IMG/VR virus record: IMGVR_UViG_3300020214_002250 | Location: 1-23,150 of that record | Strand: one strand, 5' to 3' | Length of the DNA stretch: 23,150 nt | From: a virus | Shown: one piece after another, positions 14,752 to 20,473 of the stretch | Numbering within the stretch: the stretch's first letter is position 1 | Layout: every line of letters begins with the position of its first letter | Notes under the pieces: generated by a model | Told to the model about the DNA's origin: nothing | Seen by the model: only the letters and a program-made list of their open reading frames with translations | Databases searched by the model: none | Made by a program: the position numbers and the translations under genes

Positions 14752-15133
14752 GAAACCTGAGTCACCAGAGTCGCGTCGCCAACGAGCGATGAAGGACCAG
14801 ATCAAGCGCAAGTTCGGGCCTTTGTCGCCGGACATGAAAGACATCATCAGGTTCATTCCGAAAGGCGTGTCGCCTGCTCGAATCGCGCTGAACTATGCGA
14901 GGATGCTGCGCTTCAGGGGATTCGAACCAAAGGGATTGATGAACATCAATCCGGTTCTGTTTCCAAACGAATCGGCATGCAGGCGTGCGGTTCTCTTGTT
15001 GCGCAACAACGGCATGGTCGCACAGAGCGATGATGGTCGATACGGAATCACTGCCCGTGGCGAGTTGGCGATTCAGCTGCTACAGATCAGGGAACCGTCG
15101 ATTGTCGAGCCATCAGGCTTCGACGTTTACTAG
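14744..15133 (+). CDS. Winged-helix-like hypothetical protein
   Basis: A 129-residue protein starting at a GTG that overlaps the previous stop (GTGGCTAG); a TTG at 14723 in frame would add seven residues. The first 25 residues are basic and the body is helical, ending in NESACRRAVLLLRNNGMVAQ and YGITARGELAIQLLQ, a helix-loop-helix plus a beta-wing pattern. That is consistent with a winged-helix DNA-binding domain. No family can be named. It is the last gene of the rightward replication series and converges with the lysine-rich gene. Confidence 0.65.
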   Translation: MARKPESPESRRQRAMKDQIKRKFGPLSPDMKDIIRFIPKGVSPARIALNYARMLRFRGFEPKGLMNINPVLFPNESACRRAVLLLRNNGMVAQSDDGRYGITARGELAIQLLQIREPSIVEPSGFDVY

Positions 15134-15135
15134 AA

Positions 15136-15342
15136 CTAGCTGCCGAGCAGCCACTCAGTCACACGCTTTCTTAGCGTCGACTTCTTGATGTCGTTCGCAT
15201 AAACGACTTTGCCAACCACGTTTGCCTTCGCCGGAGCAGCAGCTTTCTCGGATGCAGGCTTCTTGGTAGCAGCCTTCTTGGCTGCGGGTTTCTTCTTGGC
15301 CGGGGTTTTCTTATTCGATGGTTTTTGATTGCGCTGTGCCAC
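15136..15342 (-). CDS. Lysine/alanine-rich histone H1-like protein
   Basis: A 68-residue basic protein made largely of Lys-Ala-Pro repeats (PAKKKPAAKKAATKKPA, then EKAAAPAK), with a less repetitive end (KSTLRKRVTEWLLG). The composition is like eukaryotic H1 tails and bacterial HU/Hc1-type or Lsr2-associated DNA-binding tails, so it probably coats or condenses DNA by charge. The GTG at 15342 has AGGAG six bases upstream on the minus strand; the frame is open farther upstream but without this site. Convergent with the winged-helix gene, with two bases between the stops. A second lysine-rich protein lies at 22729. Confidence 0.7.
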   Translation of the reverse strand: MAQRNQKPSNKKTPAKKKPAAKKAATKKPASEKAAAPAKANVVGKVVYANDIKKSTLRKRVTEWLLGS

Positions 15343-15404
15343 TGTGACTCCTGACGTCGTTGCGTCAACAGTAGTCGATGAAGTAGCTACATGGCGGAAC
15401 ATCT

Positions 15405-15416
15405 ACCTGTAGGCAC
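15405..15416 (+). repeat. Left copy of a 12-base direct repeat flanking one gene
   Basis: ACCTGTAGGCAC at 15405-15416 matches ACCCGTAGGCAC at 16073-16084 in 11 of 12 bases. The pair brackets exactly one gene (15440-16069). It may be a scar of gene insertion or a shared control element. Confidence 0.45.
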
Positions 15417-15428
15417 ATGGTTCTGGCG

Positions 15429-15434
15429 TACCAT
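15429..15434 (+). promoter_or_regulatory. Leaderless -10 box of the gene at 15440
   Basis: TACCAT at 15429-15434 ends five bases before the ATG at 15440, and no Shine-Dalgarno is present. A clear -35 is missing; the 12-base repeat occupies that place. Confidence 0.4.
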
Positions 15435-15439
15435 TGGAT

Positions 15440-16069
15440 ATGGTCGACACTCCGTTTCCATCTGCACTAGACAAACTCGCACTGGCAGTGTCGTCGGCAG
15501 TCGAGGTAAAAGAACAAACAGTCAAGGAATATGGAATTGGTGAGGACATCAACATCAACCTCTACACATGGAAGGGCGCAAGACTGGCCGCAATCTGCCA
15601 GATGACGTCACAACTCATGTGCGAACCACACGAGAAAAGGTTCAGCCGAGTCGTAGACGCATCGGTCATCATTCGCCAGACGCTCGGCATCGACGCAATC
15701 ACGATGATCGCAGAGGGCTACCTCAGCATGGATCCAAGAAGCACGGAGCACCTGTCGCTTGCGTCAGCGTTCGTCTCGATGCCAGATATCGTCAAAGAAT
15801 GCATCACCTTCACACACGTCTTCGAAGAGAACGTGCTGTTCATGACCAAGCCTTACAGGTACACAGTGCCAAGGTCGGTCATCTGGGAGGACGAGATATT
15901 CACGCCAGGTCAGACAATCATGAGGGGTGGCAACGGCAAGTACCCCCTCATGTTCAGCAAGGTACTAAGAGAGGTCAACTCAGACGAACCACCTGAGGAC
16001 AGACAGATATACCTCGAGACGATTACGTTCGGCCTAAGACAGTTGGGCTTCGAGATCACATGGCTGTAG
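15440..16069 (+). CDS. Unknown accessory protein with unusual codon use
   Basis: A 209-residue protein with no recognised family. It is mostly helical in the middle (IIRQTLGIDAITMIAEGYLS and SLASAFVSMPDIVKECITFT) with beta-type segments near the end (YRYTVPRSVIWEDEIFTPGQ, IYLETITFGLRQLG). Nine of its eleven arginines use AGA or AGG, codons the large replication genes rarely use, which points to foreign origin. It is flanked by 12-base direct repeats and converges with the ADP-ribosyltransferase-like gene across a shared inverted repeat. Together with its apparently leaderless start, this looks like a mobile accessory (moron-type) cassette; the actual role is open. Confidence 0.75.
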   Translation: MVDTPFPSALDKLALAVSSAVEVKEQTVKEYGIGEDININLYTWKGARLAAICQMTSQLMCEPHEKRFSRVVDASVIIRQTLGIDAITMIAEGYLSMDPRSTEHLSLASAFVSMPDIVKECITFTHVFEENVLFMTKPYRYTVPRSVIWEDEIFTPGQTIMRGGNGKYPLMFSKVLREVNSDEPPEDRQIYLETITFGLRQLGFEITWL

Positions 16070-16100
16070 GTCACCCGTAGGCACCTAGCGCGACCTACAG
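16064..16100. terminator. Symmetric inverted repeat over two converging stop codons
   Basis: CTGTAGGTC (16064-16072) and GACCTACAG (16092-16100) form a perfect 9-base inverted repeat with a 19-base loop. The left arm contains the TAG stop of the plus-strand gene and the right arm the TAG stop of the minus-strand gene, so both genes end with the same 9 bases. It could be a bidirectional terminator; there is no U-tract. Confidence 0.5.
16073..16084 (+). repeat. Right copy of the 12-base direct repeat
   Basis: ACCCGTAGGCAC, 11 of 12 bases identical to 15405-15416, located in the loop of the inverted repeat after the gene at 15440. Confidence 0.45.
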
Positions 16101-16556
16101 GAAGCTGTCTCCTGTGAATGGCTTGAGCCTCACGACGTCGAACGACAGGATCGCACTAGGCGAGATGATGCCTGAGTAGGTGAACGACTGCAGGTCTGAT
16201 GGGTAGAAACCACTTGGCTCATCCTCTTCGGAGTGTGGGGTGAGCCACGTCTGTTCGAGCAGACCTGCGAGTATCGTGCACACGACAGCAGTGTTCGACT
16301 TGTGTATGTCGTACGTCGTCTCCGTGCCACCCGTGGGCGTCGCGACGTCGATGACACCGAGCAACCTGAAGCCGTTGCGTATCCGGATGAACCCTGCTGC
16401 ATACTCGGACTTGTTGGCCAAGTACACGACGCGATCGACACTGGGGATGATGCCAGCCTGACGGATGAACGGCTCGCAATCAGGGAACGTGGCGTGATAC
16501 AAGAAGTCGTGCGTCGCAGTCGGCAACACAGGCGCGACTGGGGACTCTCCGGTCAT
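16095..16556 (-). CDS. Possible ADP-ribosyltransferase-fold protein (Tpt1/KptA- or DarT-like)
   Basis: A 153-residue protein with features of the ART superfamily: LYHATF near residue 19 (H21 as the NAD-contacting histidine), a glycine-rich turn with IRQAGIIPSV (31-40), VVYLANKSEYAAGF (43-56) in the place of the conserved tyrosine strand, and YSGIISPSAILSF (127-139) near the end. The same order of elements occurs in RNA 2'-phosphotransferases (Tpt1), DarT-like DNA ADP-ribosylating toxins and small phage ARTs. If real it would use NAD to modify nucleic acid or protein of the host. I cannot align a catalytic glutamate, so the assignment is tentative. ATG at 16556 has GAGG six bases upstream. Confidence 0.65.
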   Translation of the reverse strand: MTGESPVAPVLPTATHDFLYHATFPDCEPFIRQAGIIPSVDRVVYLANKSEYAAGFIRIRNGFRLLGVIDVATPTGGTETTYDIHKSNTAVVCTILAGLLEQTWLTPHSEEDEPSGFYPSDLQSFTYSGIISPSAILSFDVVRLKPFTGDSFL

Positions 16557-16592
16557 ACACAACCTCGTCTTACAACACGGCTCACGATGCGA

Positions 16593-16799
16593 CTACCTCC
16601 GAGTCTTCGACGCGCGACTCAGCCACGTGAACACGACAGCGAGGTACAGGAACCAACCTGACGTGGTCACGAGAAATGGGGCAGGCGACGCGACGTCGAG
16701 CAACAACAAAGCGATCAACCAAACAGTCATGTAGGCAAATGCTGCAATACGACGACGTTCTCTCATTCGGTTCTCAAGGTAGGTGTTGTAGCTAGGCAT
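16593..16799 (-). CDS. Small membrane protein with two helices
   Basis: A 68-residue protein with an N-terminal polar and arginine-rich part (YLENRMRERRR) and two hydrophobic segments, about 18-37 (IAAFAYMTVWLIALLLLDVA) and 42-61 (FLVTTSGWFLYLAVVFTWL), ending in RASKTRR. It would sit in the cytoplasmic membrane with both ends inside. It is upstream of the ART-like gene on the same strand and probably shares its promoter. Holin-like size and topology are noted, but there is no lysin beside it. Confidence 0.7.
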   Translation of the reverse strand: MPSYNTYLENRMRERRRIAAFAYMTVWLIALLLLDVASPAPFLVTTSGWFLYLAVVFTWLSRASKTRR

Positions 16800-16807
16800 A
16801 TATGGTT

Positions 16808-16837
16808 AGTCTAAGCACCAATGGTGTGGGGGCGCAA
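16808..16837 (-). promoter_or_regulatory. Candidate promoter for the membrane protein/ART-like pair
   Basis: On the minus strand TTGCGC (16832-16837), an 18-base spacer, then TAGACT (16808-16813), ending 8 bases before the ATG at 16799, so the transcript would be nearly leaderless. The spacer contains the palindrome CACCAATGGTG (plus strand). Confidence 0.45.
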
Positions 16838-17023
16838 TAGCGTTCGGCCGGGGGTCGCAGCGTCAGCTGTGGGGCAGGCAGAAGCTATACGCGAGGCGAA
16901 CGAGGGTTCGTCGCCGGACAGCCAATGTTTTATAGCCCCGAGAACTTTCCGGCAAGCGCGCAGCAGAGGGTGCAGGCGTGTGTCAGTGTTTGGCTGCTGG
17001 TTTCCAAATAGATTTATCTGGGG
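16838..17023. other. Non-coding stretch with a hairpin at a composition switch
   Basis: No convincing gene lies here; the frames that are open have poor composition and no start signals. A hairpin is visible at 16895-16915: GGCGA, a bulged A, CGA, loop GGGT, TCG, TCGCC (8 pairs). No tRNA cloverleaf could be drawn. Left of this stretch the plus strand is C/A-rich, right of it very G/T-rich, so it may hold a replication-linked site, a small RNA or a recombination junction. Confidence 0.4.
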
Positions 17024-17052
17024 TTGTTTTGTTGTGGCTTGCTGGTTATAGT
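17024..17052 (+). promoter_or_regulatory. Candidate promoter of a leaderless gene
   Basis: TTGTTT (17024-17029), exactly 17 bases, then TATAGT (17047-17052). The ATG at 17060 begins 7 bases after the -10, about the expected start of transcription, and no ribosome binding site is present. Confidence 0.6.
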
Positions 17053-17059
17053 TGATCGT

Positions 17060-17524
17060 ATGCCAGCTTTGAATGATGATGTGATTGATGGTATTCATAG
17101 GCGTTTGTGGGCTGAGGCCAGTGAGCGTTTTGGTTCGAAGTTCAAGGTTCCCGATGATGTGGTGTGGTCGATTTCTGAGTATGTGAGGGGTTTGTCTGTT
17201 TTGCAGACGTTTCGTCGTAATGGTGGGGTCGGGTCTGTTGTTTCGTTTTTGAGGTCGTATGGGATTTCTGATGGGTGTGTTGAGAGTTTGGTTCGGGATG
17301 GGTATGTGAAGGGTGAGGTGAAGCAGGATGGGCCGGTTGGTTCTCGGAAGGCGCGTTTGCGTGCGTTTGAGGATTGGGCTGTGAAGCATCGTGGTGAGCA
17401 GTTTTCGACGGATCAGTTGATTGAGGTTTCGGGTTTTTCGCGTGCGTCGTTGTTGGATTATTTGCGGATTTCGCGTTTGTTTGTGAAGGTGAAGCGGGGT
17501 GTGTTTGAGGTTGCGAATAGGTAG
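17060..17524 (+). CDS. Hypothetical HTH-like protein with G/T-rich coding strand
   Basis: A 154-residue protein of unknown family. Two helix-turn-helix-like segments are visible: LQTFRRNGGVGSVVSFLRSY with GISDGCVESLVRDGYVKG, and STDQLIEVSGFSRASLLDYL with RISRLFVKVKRGVFEV, so DNA binding is plausible. Codons end mostly in G or T, unlike the C-ending codons of the genes at 10-15 kb; one 60-base line here has 51 G or T. The longer open frame from 17024 would read through the promoter, so the ATG at 17060 is taken as the start, leaderless. Confidence 0.65.
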   Translation: MPALNDDVIDGIHRRLWAEASERFGSKFKVPDDVVWSISEYVRGLSVLQTFRRNGGVGSVVSFLRSYGISDGCVESLVRDGYVKGEVKQDGPVGSRKARLRAFEDWAVKHRGEQFSTDQLIEVSGFSRASLLDYLRISRLFVKVKRGVFEVANR

Positions 17525-17535
17525 GGTGTGGTGTC

Positions 17536-18018
17536 ATGAGACCTAGATGGCGAAAAGCTGCTCCTGTTGAGTTAGATTTATCTGACGATGCTGTTTTGAA
17601 GAAGTTCGTTACTGAGGCGGTTGAGCGCCAGAACGAGTTTCGTGTGAATCATGTTCGTGGCGGTTTGGATGCCGGGTTCAATTTGGTTGAGAACGACGAA
17701 GCTCGGGATGTTTATATGCGTCAGGAGACTAATATCAGCCTTTTGCTTGATGAGTGCAAGAATTATTGTCCGCATATTGACACGGTGCCGTTTCCTCGGC
17801 CGCATTTGTTCATACCGGCGGTGAATGTTACGACTTGTTTGGTTTGTGCCGACGATTTTTTGGCTTTACTTGATTCCGATGACCATTGTTGTGATTTGTG
17901 CGGCAAGGAGTCGGTTGGGGAGCTTACTCAGGTGAGGTTCGGGTTTGGTCCGGGTTTGATGATTGTCTGGCTTGGGCCGTGTTGTGTCCGGGATTTCAGC
18001 CCGAGAATTGCGTCGTGA
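17536..18018 (+). CDS. Hypothetical cysteine-rich (zinc-binding?) protein
   Basis: A 160-residue protein 11 bases after the previous gene. The C-terminal half carries several cysteine pairs (TTCLVCADDF, DDHCCDLCGKE, LGPCCVRDF), enough for one or two zinc ions; the N-terminal part is helical and charged. No family recognised. Its last 23 bases overlap the converging oxygenase gene. It shares the marked G/T bias of its neighbour, and together they may form one imported pair. Confidence 0.65.
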   Translation: MRPRWRKAAPVELDLSDDAVLKKFVTEAVERQNEFRVNHVRGGLDAGFNLVENDEARDVYMRQETNISLLLDECKNYCPHIDTVPFPRPHLFIPAVNVTTCLVCADDFLALLDSDDHCCDLCGKESVGELTQVRFGFGPGLMIVWLGPCCVRDFSPRIAS

Positions 18019-18763
18019 TGATGTTGCCGTCTAGGTGGCTTTGGGGTGGTAGTGGTCTGATGCTGAGGACTCTTTGGAGCCATCTGTCTGTTCCGTCGTA
18101 GCGGGCTTGGAAGGGTTTGCGACCGTGGACTGTTGTTTTGTTGTCGATGGTGAGTAGTTGACCTGTTTTGAGGGTTATTTCTTTTTTGACGTTGTGGATG
18201 GCGCGTTGTAGGGCTTTTAGGGATTCTTGGGCCGGCGGGTTTGTTCCGGTTGTGAGGTCTTCGTCGTAGCAGAGTTCCCAGCCGTAGTGTGTTTGGCGTA
18301 GCGGGGTGATAATCGTTTTTTTGTCGGCCGCTCCGCCGATCCGGAAGCTTTTGTCGATACCAGTTTGATACCAGGGTTTTTGGAGGGTTTCGATGGCGAG
18401 CGGGCTCAAGTCGTTGAGGATGTTGTCGAGTTCGGCGTAGGTTGTCGCGGCTTGTTCGTCGCCCCTGAGGCAGAGCAGGTGGACGTGGGAGGGTTTGTAG
18501 GGGTGGAAGGCTGATTCGGTGTGGAATTGGAGTTGGGTTCTGGATGATCCGGAGATTTGTTGGTCTTCTTGTTGTTTGTTGGGGATGAGGTTGTGGACCA
18601 GGCGGCCGTTTTGTTCCTGTTTGTAGGCGACCGGGAACCCGTATTTTTTGGCGTGGTCGATGAGGGCGTCTGAGGCGTGTTTGACCTGGGGGTCGTTTAT
18701 GCTGCCGCTTGTTGGGGTTTGCGGAATTTCCCCAACCTCAATCTCGTGAATTTCAATGCCCAT
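17996..18763 (-). CDS. Fe(II)/2-oxoglutarate oxygenase, asparagine-oxygenase/clavaminate-synthase-like
   Basis: A 255-residue member of the TauD/CAS-like group. The iron ligands H81 and E83 lie in QFHTESAFHP, the distal histidine H213 in TTVHGRKPFQARY, and the 2-oxoglutarate-binding R227 in GTDRWLQR, 14 residues after H213 as in AsnO and VioC. LLCLRGDEQAATTY (96-109) is also typical. These enzymes hydroxylate unactivated carbons, mostly of amino acids. In a phage the substrate could be an amino acid, a nucleobase adduct or a cell-wall precursor; none can be named. It is shorter than AsnO (about 330), mainly at the N-terminus. No ribosome binding site precedes the ATG; TAAGAT ends exactly 6 bases before it. 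Confidence 0.88.
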   Translation of the reverse strand: MGIEIHEIEVGEIPQTPTSGSINDPQVKHASDALIDHAKKYGFPVAYKQEQNGRLVHNLIPNKQQEDQQISGSSRTQLQFHTESAFHPYKPSHVHLLCLRGDEQAATTYAELDNILNDLSPLAIETLQKPWYQTGIDKSFRIGGAADKKTIITPLRQTHYGWELCYDEDLTTGTNPPAQESLKALQRAIHNVKKEITLKTGQLLTIDNKTTVHGRKPFQARYDGTDRWLQRVLSIRPLPPQSHLDGNIITTQFSG

Positions 18764-18769
18764 ATTTTA

Positions 18770-18798
18770 ATCTTAGTTTCTTTGATGCTTGCGGTCAG
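18770..18798 (-). promoter_or_regulatory. Candidate leaderless promoter for the oxygenase
   Basis: On the minus strand CTGACC (18793-18798), 17 bases, then TAAGAT (18770-18775), then 6 bases to the ATG at 18763. The -35 overlaps the stop codon of the upstream PP-loop gene, so the oxygenase may have separate control. Confidence 0.45.
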
Positions 18799-19622
18799 GT
18801 CCAACAATATCCCTCATCACATTTGCCCTGGTTGAAGGCTTCCGGGCCGAATAGTTCGTCTTGTTCGGCTGTTATAACGTCTCTGAGTGGGGCTCCTTTA
18901 CCTGTGAGGAACACCTCGCCTTTGTCGCGGTTGCGTCGTCGCTCGAGAAGTTTGTCTTCGAGCTGGGCCGCTTTTTCGAAAAGCTCCGGTTCGTCGCGGC
19001 GAAGTTTTCGCCAGGTGGGTATCGAGTGGAATGGGCAGAAGAAACACGATGATTTTGGTGGCACGGGCAGACCCACCCGGTCGAATACGGCGACGCAGTG
19101 GCTTCGGTGGAAGCCGATGTCGAGTAGCGGGTAGATGCGTTTTTCCCACCGTTCGTCCCTGCCGCGGCCGGCGCGCTCTATTTCGTCGACCGAAATGCCT
19201 ACGCAGACCTCGATCGGCAGCACGGATTTGTCGTAGTTTTTTTCAATCCACTTTCCGACGACTTTGATTTTGTGGTCTGCGGTGCAGGAACGGCGCATCG
19301 GTTTCCCGGTGTAGCCGTAAATGGGGATTGGTTCGCGGAGCGTGTCTCCCTTGTGGTCCATCATGCGCCCCCACAGGGTCTGCTCTGTGCCGTCCCTGAG
19401 GTATCGGCGGAGTTCTTTTACTTCGATGCCGTGCTTTGCGGCCCACGGGATCATTATTTCGCGGACGTATTTCAGGGTTCCCGGATGTTCGCTGTCGTCT
19501 CCGGTGTTTGCGAATAGTGCGTAGTCGATCGGTGGGACTTCGCCAAGTGCCGCAAGGATGATTAGTGCCGAGCTTTGGACCCCGCCACCATAGGAAAGAA
19601 TTCTGTTGTGTCTCTCTGTCAC
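18795..19622 (-). CDS. PAPS-reductase-like PP-loop protein with extra cysteines
   Basis: A 275-residue ATP-pyrophosphatase of the adenosine-phosphosulfate reductase superfamily. The PP-loop is SYGGGVQSSALII (10-22), followed by ALFANTGDDSEHPGTLKYV (35-53), a normal position for the nucleotide-binding strand. C113 (RRSCTADHKIK) and the pair C193/C196 (SSCFFCPFHSIPTW) could bind a metal or iron-sulfur cluster; C268 and C273 are near the end. Phage relatives are annotated as PAPS reductases but their reaction is unproven; DNA or RNA sulfuration (DndC-like) and tRNA modification are alternatives. The GTG start overlaps the MazG stop and has GGAGA seven bases upstream. Confidence 0.88.
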   Translation of the reverse strand: MTERHNRILSYGGGVQSSALIILAALGEVPPIDYALFANTGDDSEHPGTLKYVREIMIPWAAKHGIEVKELRRYLRDGTEQTLWGRMMDHKGDTLREPIPIYGYTGKPMRRSCTADHKIKVVGKWIEKNYDKSVLPIEVCVGISVDEIERAGRGRDERWEKRIYPLLDIGFHRSHCVAVFDRVGLPVPPKSSCFFCPFHSIPTWRKLRRDEPELFEKAAQLEDKLLERRRNRDKGEVFLTGKGAPLRDVITAEQDELFGPEAFNQGKCDEGYCWT

Positions 19623-19945
19623 CTGTTGTCTCCGGATCCCCCCAGGACGCCTCTTGTTTGGCGTGATTGGAGTTTTTCAACATTATCACGTGCGATTGAC
19701 GAGAGCGTTGTGTTCAATTCGACGGCCAGCATGGCGGCATACCACAATACATCACCTATTTCTTCAGCCATCATCTGTTTCTCGTAAACCCCGATTACAC
19801 CCTCCCGGTCACGGAGCAATTTCTTTAGTTTTCCGGCGACTTCTCCCGCCTCCGAAACTAGGCCGAGCACCAAATAATTGATTGCATCCTTTTGGGGGTA
19901 TACGGCGGTTTTGCATGCACGTAGCTGATATTCGTCAAACGTCAT
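19619..19945 (-). CDS. MazG-like nucleotide pyrophosphohydrolase
   Basis: A 108-residue all-helical MazG-type enzyme. The metal-binding pattern ExxE (E32-E35 in LVSEAGEVAGKL) and ExxD (E62-D65 in AEEIGDVLWYAAM) are present at the usual distance. These enzymes split NTPs or ppGpp-like alarmones into monophosphates plus pyrophosphate, and phage copies are thought to tune nucleotide pools or the starvation response. ATG at 19945 is chosen because it overlaps the stop of the upstream small gene (ATGA); a GTG at 19951 has closer GGAGG. It fits well with ribonucleotide reductase as part of nucleotide metabolism. Confidence 0.88.
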   Translation of the reverse strand: MTFDEYQLRACKTAVYPQKDAINYLVLGLVSEAGEVAGKLKKLLRDREGVIGVYEKQMMAEEIGDVLWYAAMLAVELNTTLSSIARDNVEKLQSRQTRGVLGGSGDNR

Positions 19946-20073
19946 TCCCACACGCCCTCCGGAATATGTTGAAATCGTTTGGAGACTATTTTTTTCTGTA
20001 CCTGCGAAAAAATTATTCCAAGGGTGACGATGAATGTAAATACGGCAATCGATATTCGCGTAAATTTAGCCAT
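19942..20073 (-). CDS. Small single-pass membrane protein (43 residues)
   Basis: A 43-codon frame with a basic start (MAKFTR), one hydrophobic helix (ISIAVFTFIVTLGIIFS) and a basic tail (KKIVSKRFQHIPEGVWE). Its stop overlaps the MazG ATG and its ATG lies 6 bases after the -10 of the best promoter in the window, with no ribosome binding site. It is therefore the leaderless first gene of the MazG/PP-loop operon. Function unknown. Confidence 0.7.
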   Translation of the reverse strand: MAKFTRISIAVFTFIVTLGIIFSQVQKKIVSKRFQHIPEGVWE

Positions 20074-20079
20074 GCCGTA

Positions 20080-20108
20080 AGCATATTGCTGTAATTGGCA
20101 AATGTCAA
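20080..20108 (-). promoter_or_regulatory. Strong candidate promoter, leaderless (MazG/PP-loop operon)
   Basis: On the minus strand TTGACA (20103-20108), exactly 17 bases, then TATGCT (20080-20085), then exactly 6 bases to the ATG at 20073. The -35 is a perfect consensus. Confidence 0.65.
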
Positions 20109-20127
20109 CTGACAGCCGATCGCCGTT

Positions 20128-20388
20128 TTACTCCTCTATAAAAATGCACTCGCCCGGACAGTCCTCGGCGGACTGGATGACATCGTCAAGCATCGCGTCG
20201 GGGAACTCGGTCGTCGCCGTCATTTTTAACTTCGGTTCGTCGCCTTTCCCGTCTGGGCCAAGCAAATTTGGCCAGCTCGGGTCTTTCACGTAGGCAAGTC
20301 CATCCGAATGCATCATGAATACAGCAGGAGCGAGTTCGGTGCATAGTCCATCGCCAGTGCATAAATCTTGGTCAATCCAAACTTTCAT
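20128..20388 (-). CDS. Ferredoxin (3Fe-4S or Asp-ligated 4Fe-4S type)
   Basis: An 86-residue ferredoxin with the cluster motif CTGDGLC (C10 to C16), an APAVF turn, and DCPGEC near the end (C77 and C81). Actinobacterial ferredoxins that feed electrons to P450s and other oxidases share this C-x5-C...CP layout. The aspartate in the middle of the first motif (CxxDxxC) is also seen in the Pyrococcus ferredoxin, where it can hold the fourth iron. A 25-residue insertion (about 35-62) between the halves is unusual; most relatives have 60-70 residues. Its gene overlaps a 33-codon gene upstream by 17 bases. Candidate electron donor for the redox enzymes nearby. Confidence 0.88.
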   Translation of the reverse strand: MKVWIDQDLCTGDGLCTELAPAVFMMHSDGLAYVKDPSWPNLLGPDGKGDEPKLKMTATTEFPDAMLDDVIQSAEDCPGECIFIEE

Positions 20389-20473
20389 CCCAATACCATT
20401 TATTCGTAATCTCAGGGTCGTAAATATGTTCCTGCGGATTTTCGGGGTCGTACAAATTGGGCTCGACCATCAT
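20372..20473 (-). CDS. Small acidic peptide (33 residues)
   Basis: A short acidic frame (MMVEPNLYDPENPQEHIYDP...) whose ATG overlaps the stop of the upstream gene (ATGA), with GAAGGA about 8 bases before. It ends inside the ferredoxin gene. The tandem YDPE motif (LYDPENPQ and IYDPEITN) is striking. Real if the coupling is functional; role unknown. Confidence 0.5.
   Translation of the reverse strand: MMVEPNLYDPENPQEHIYDPEITNKWYWDESLD

Noticed and set aside
16593-16799. Holin
   Set aside because: Only size and two helices agree; the closest lysin-like gene is 14 kb away.
16891-16960. tRNA-like GGTTCG in the gene-free stretch
   Set aside because: No acceptor stem or anticodon arm could be paired with it.
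16811-17389. Long open frame on the minus strand (192 codons)
   Set aside because: It is the mirror of the G/T-rich gene at 17060; its product is almost only Pro, Thr, His, Asn and Ile, with no start signal.
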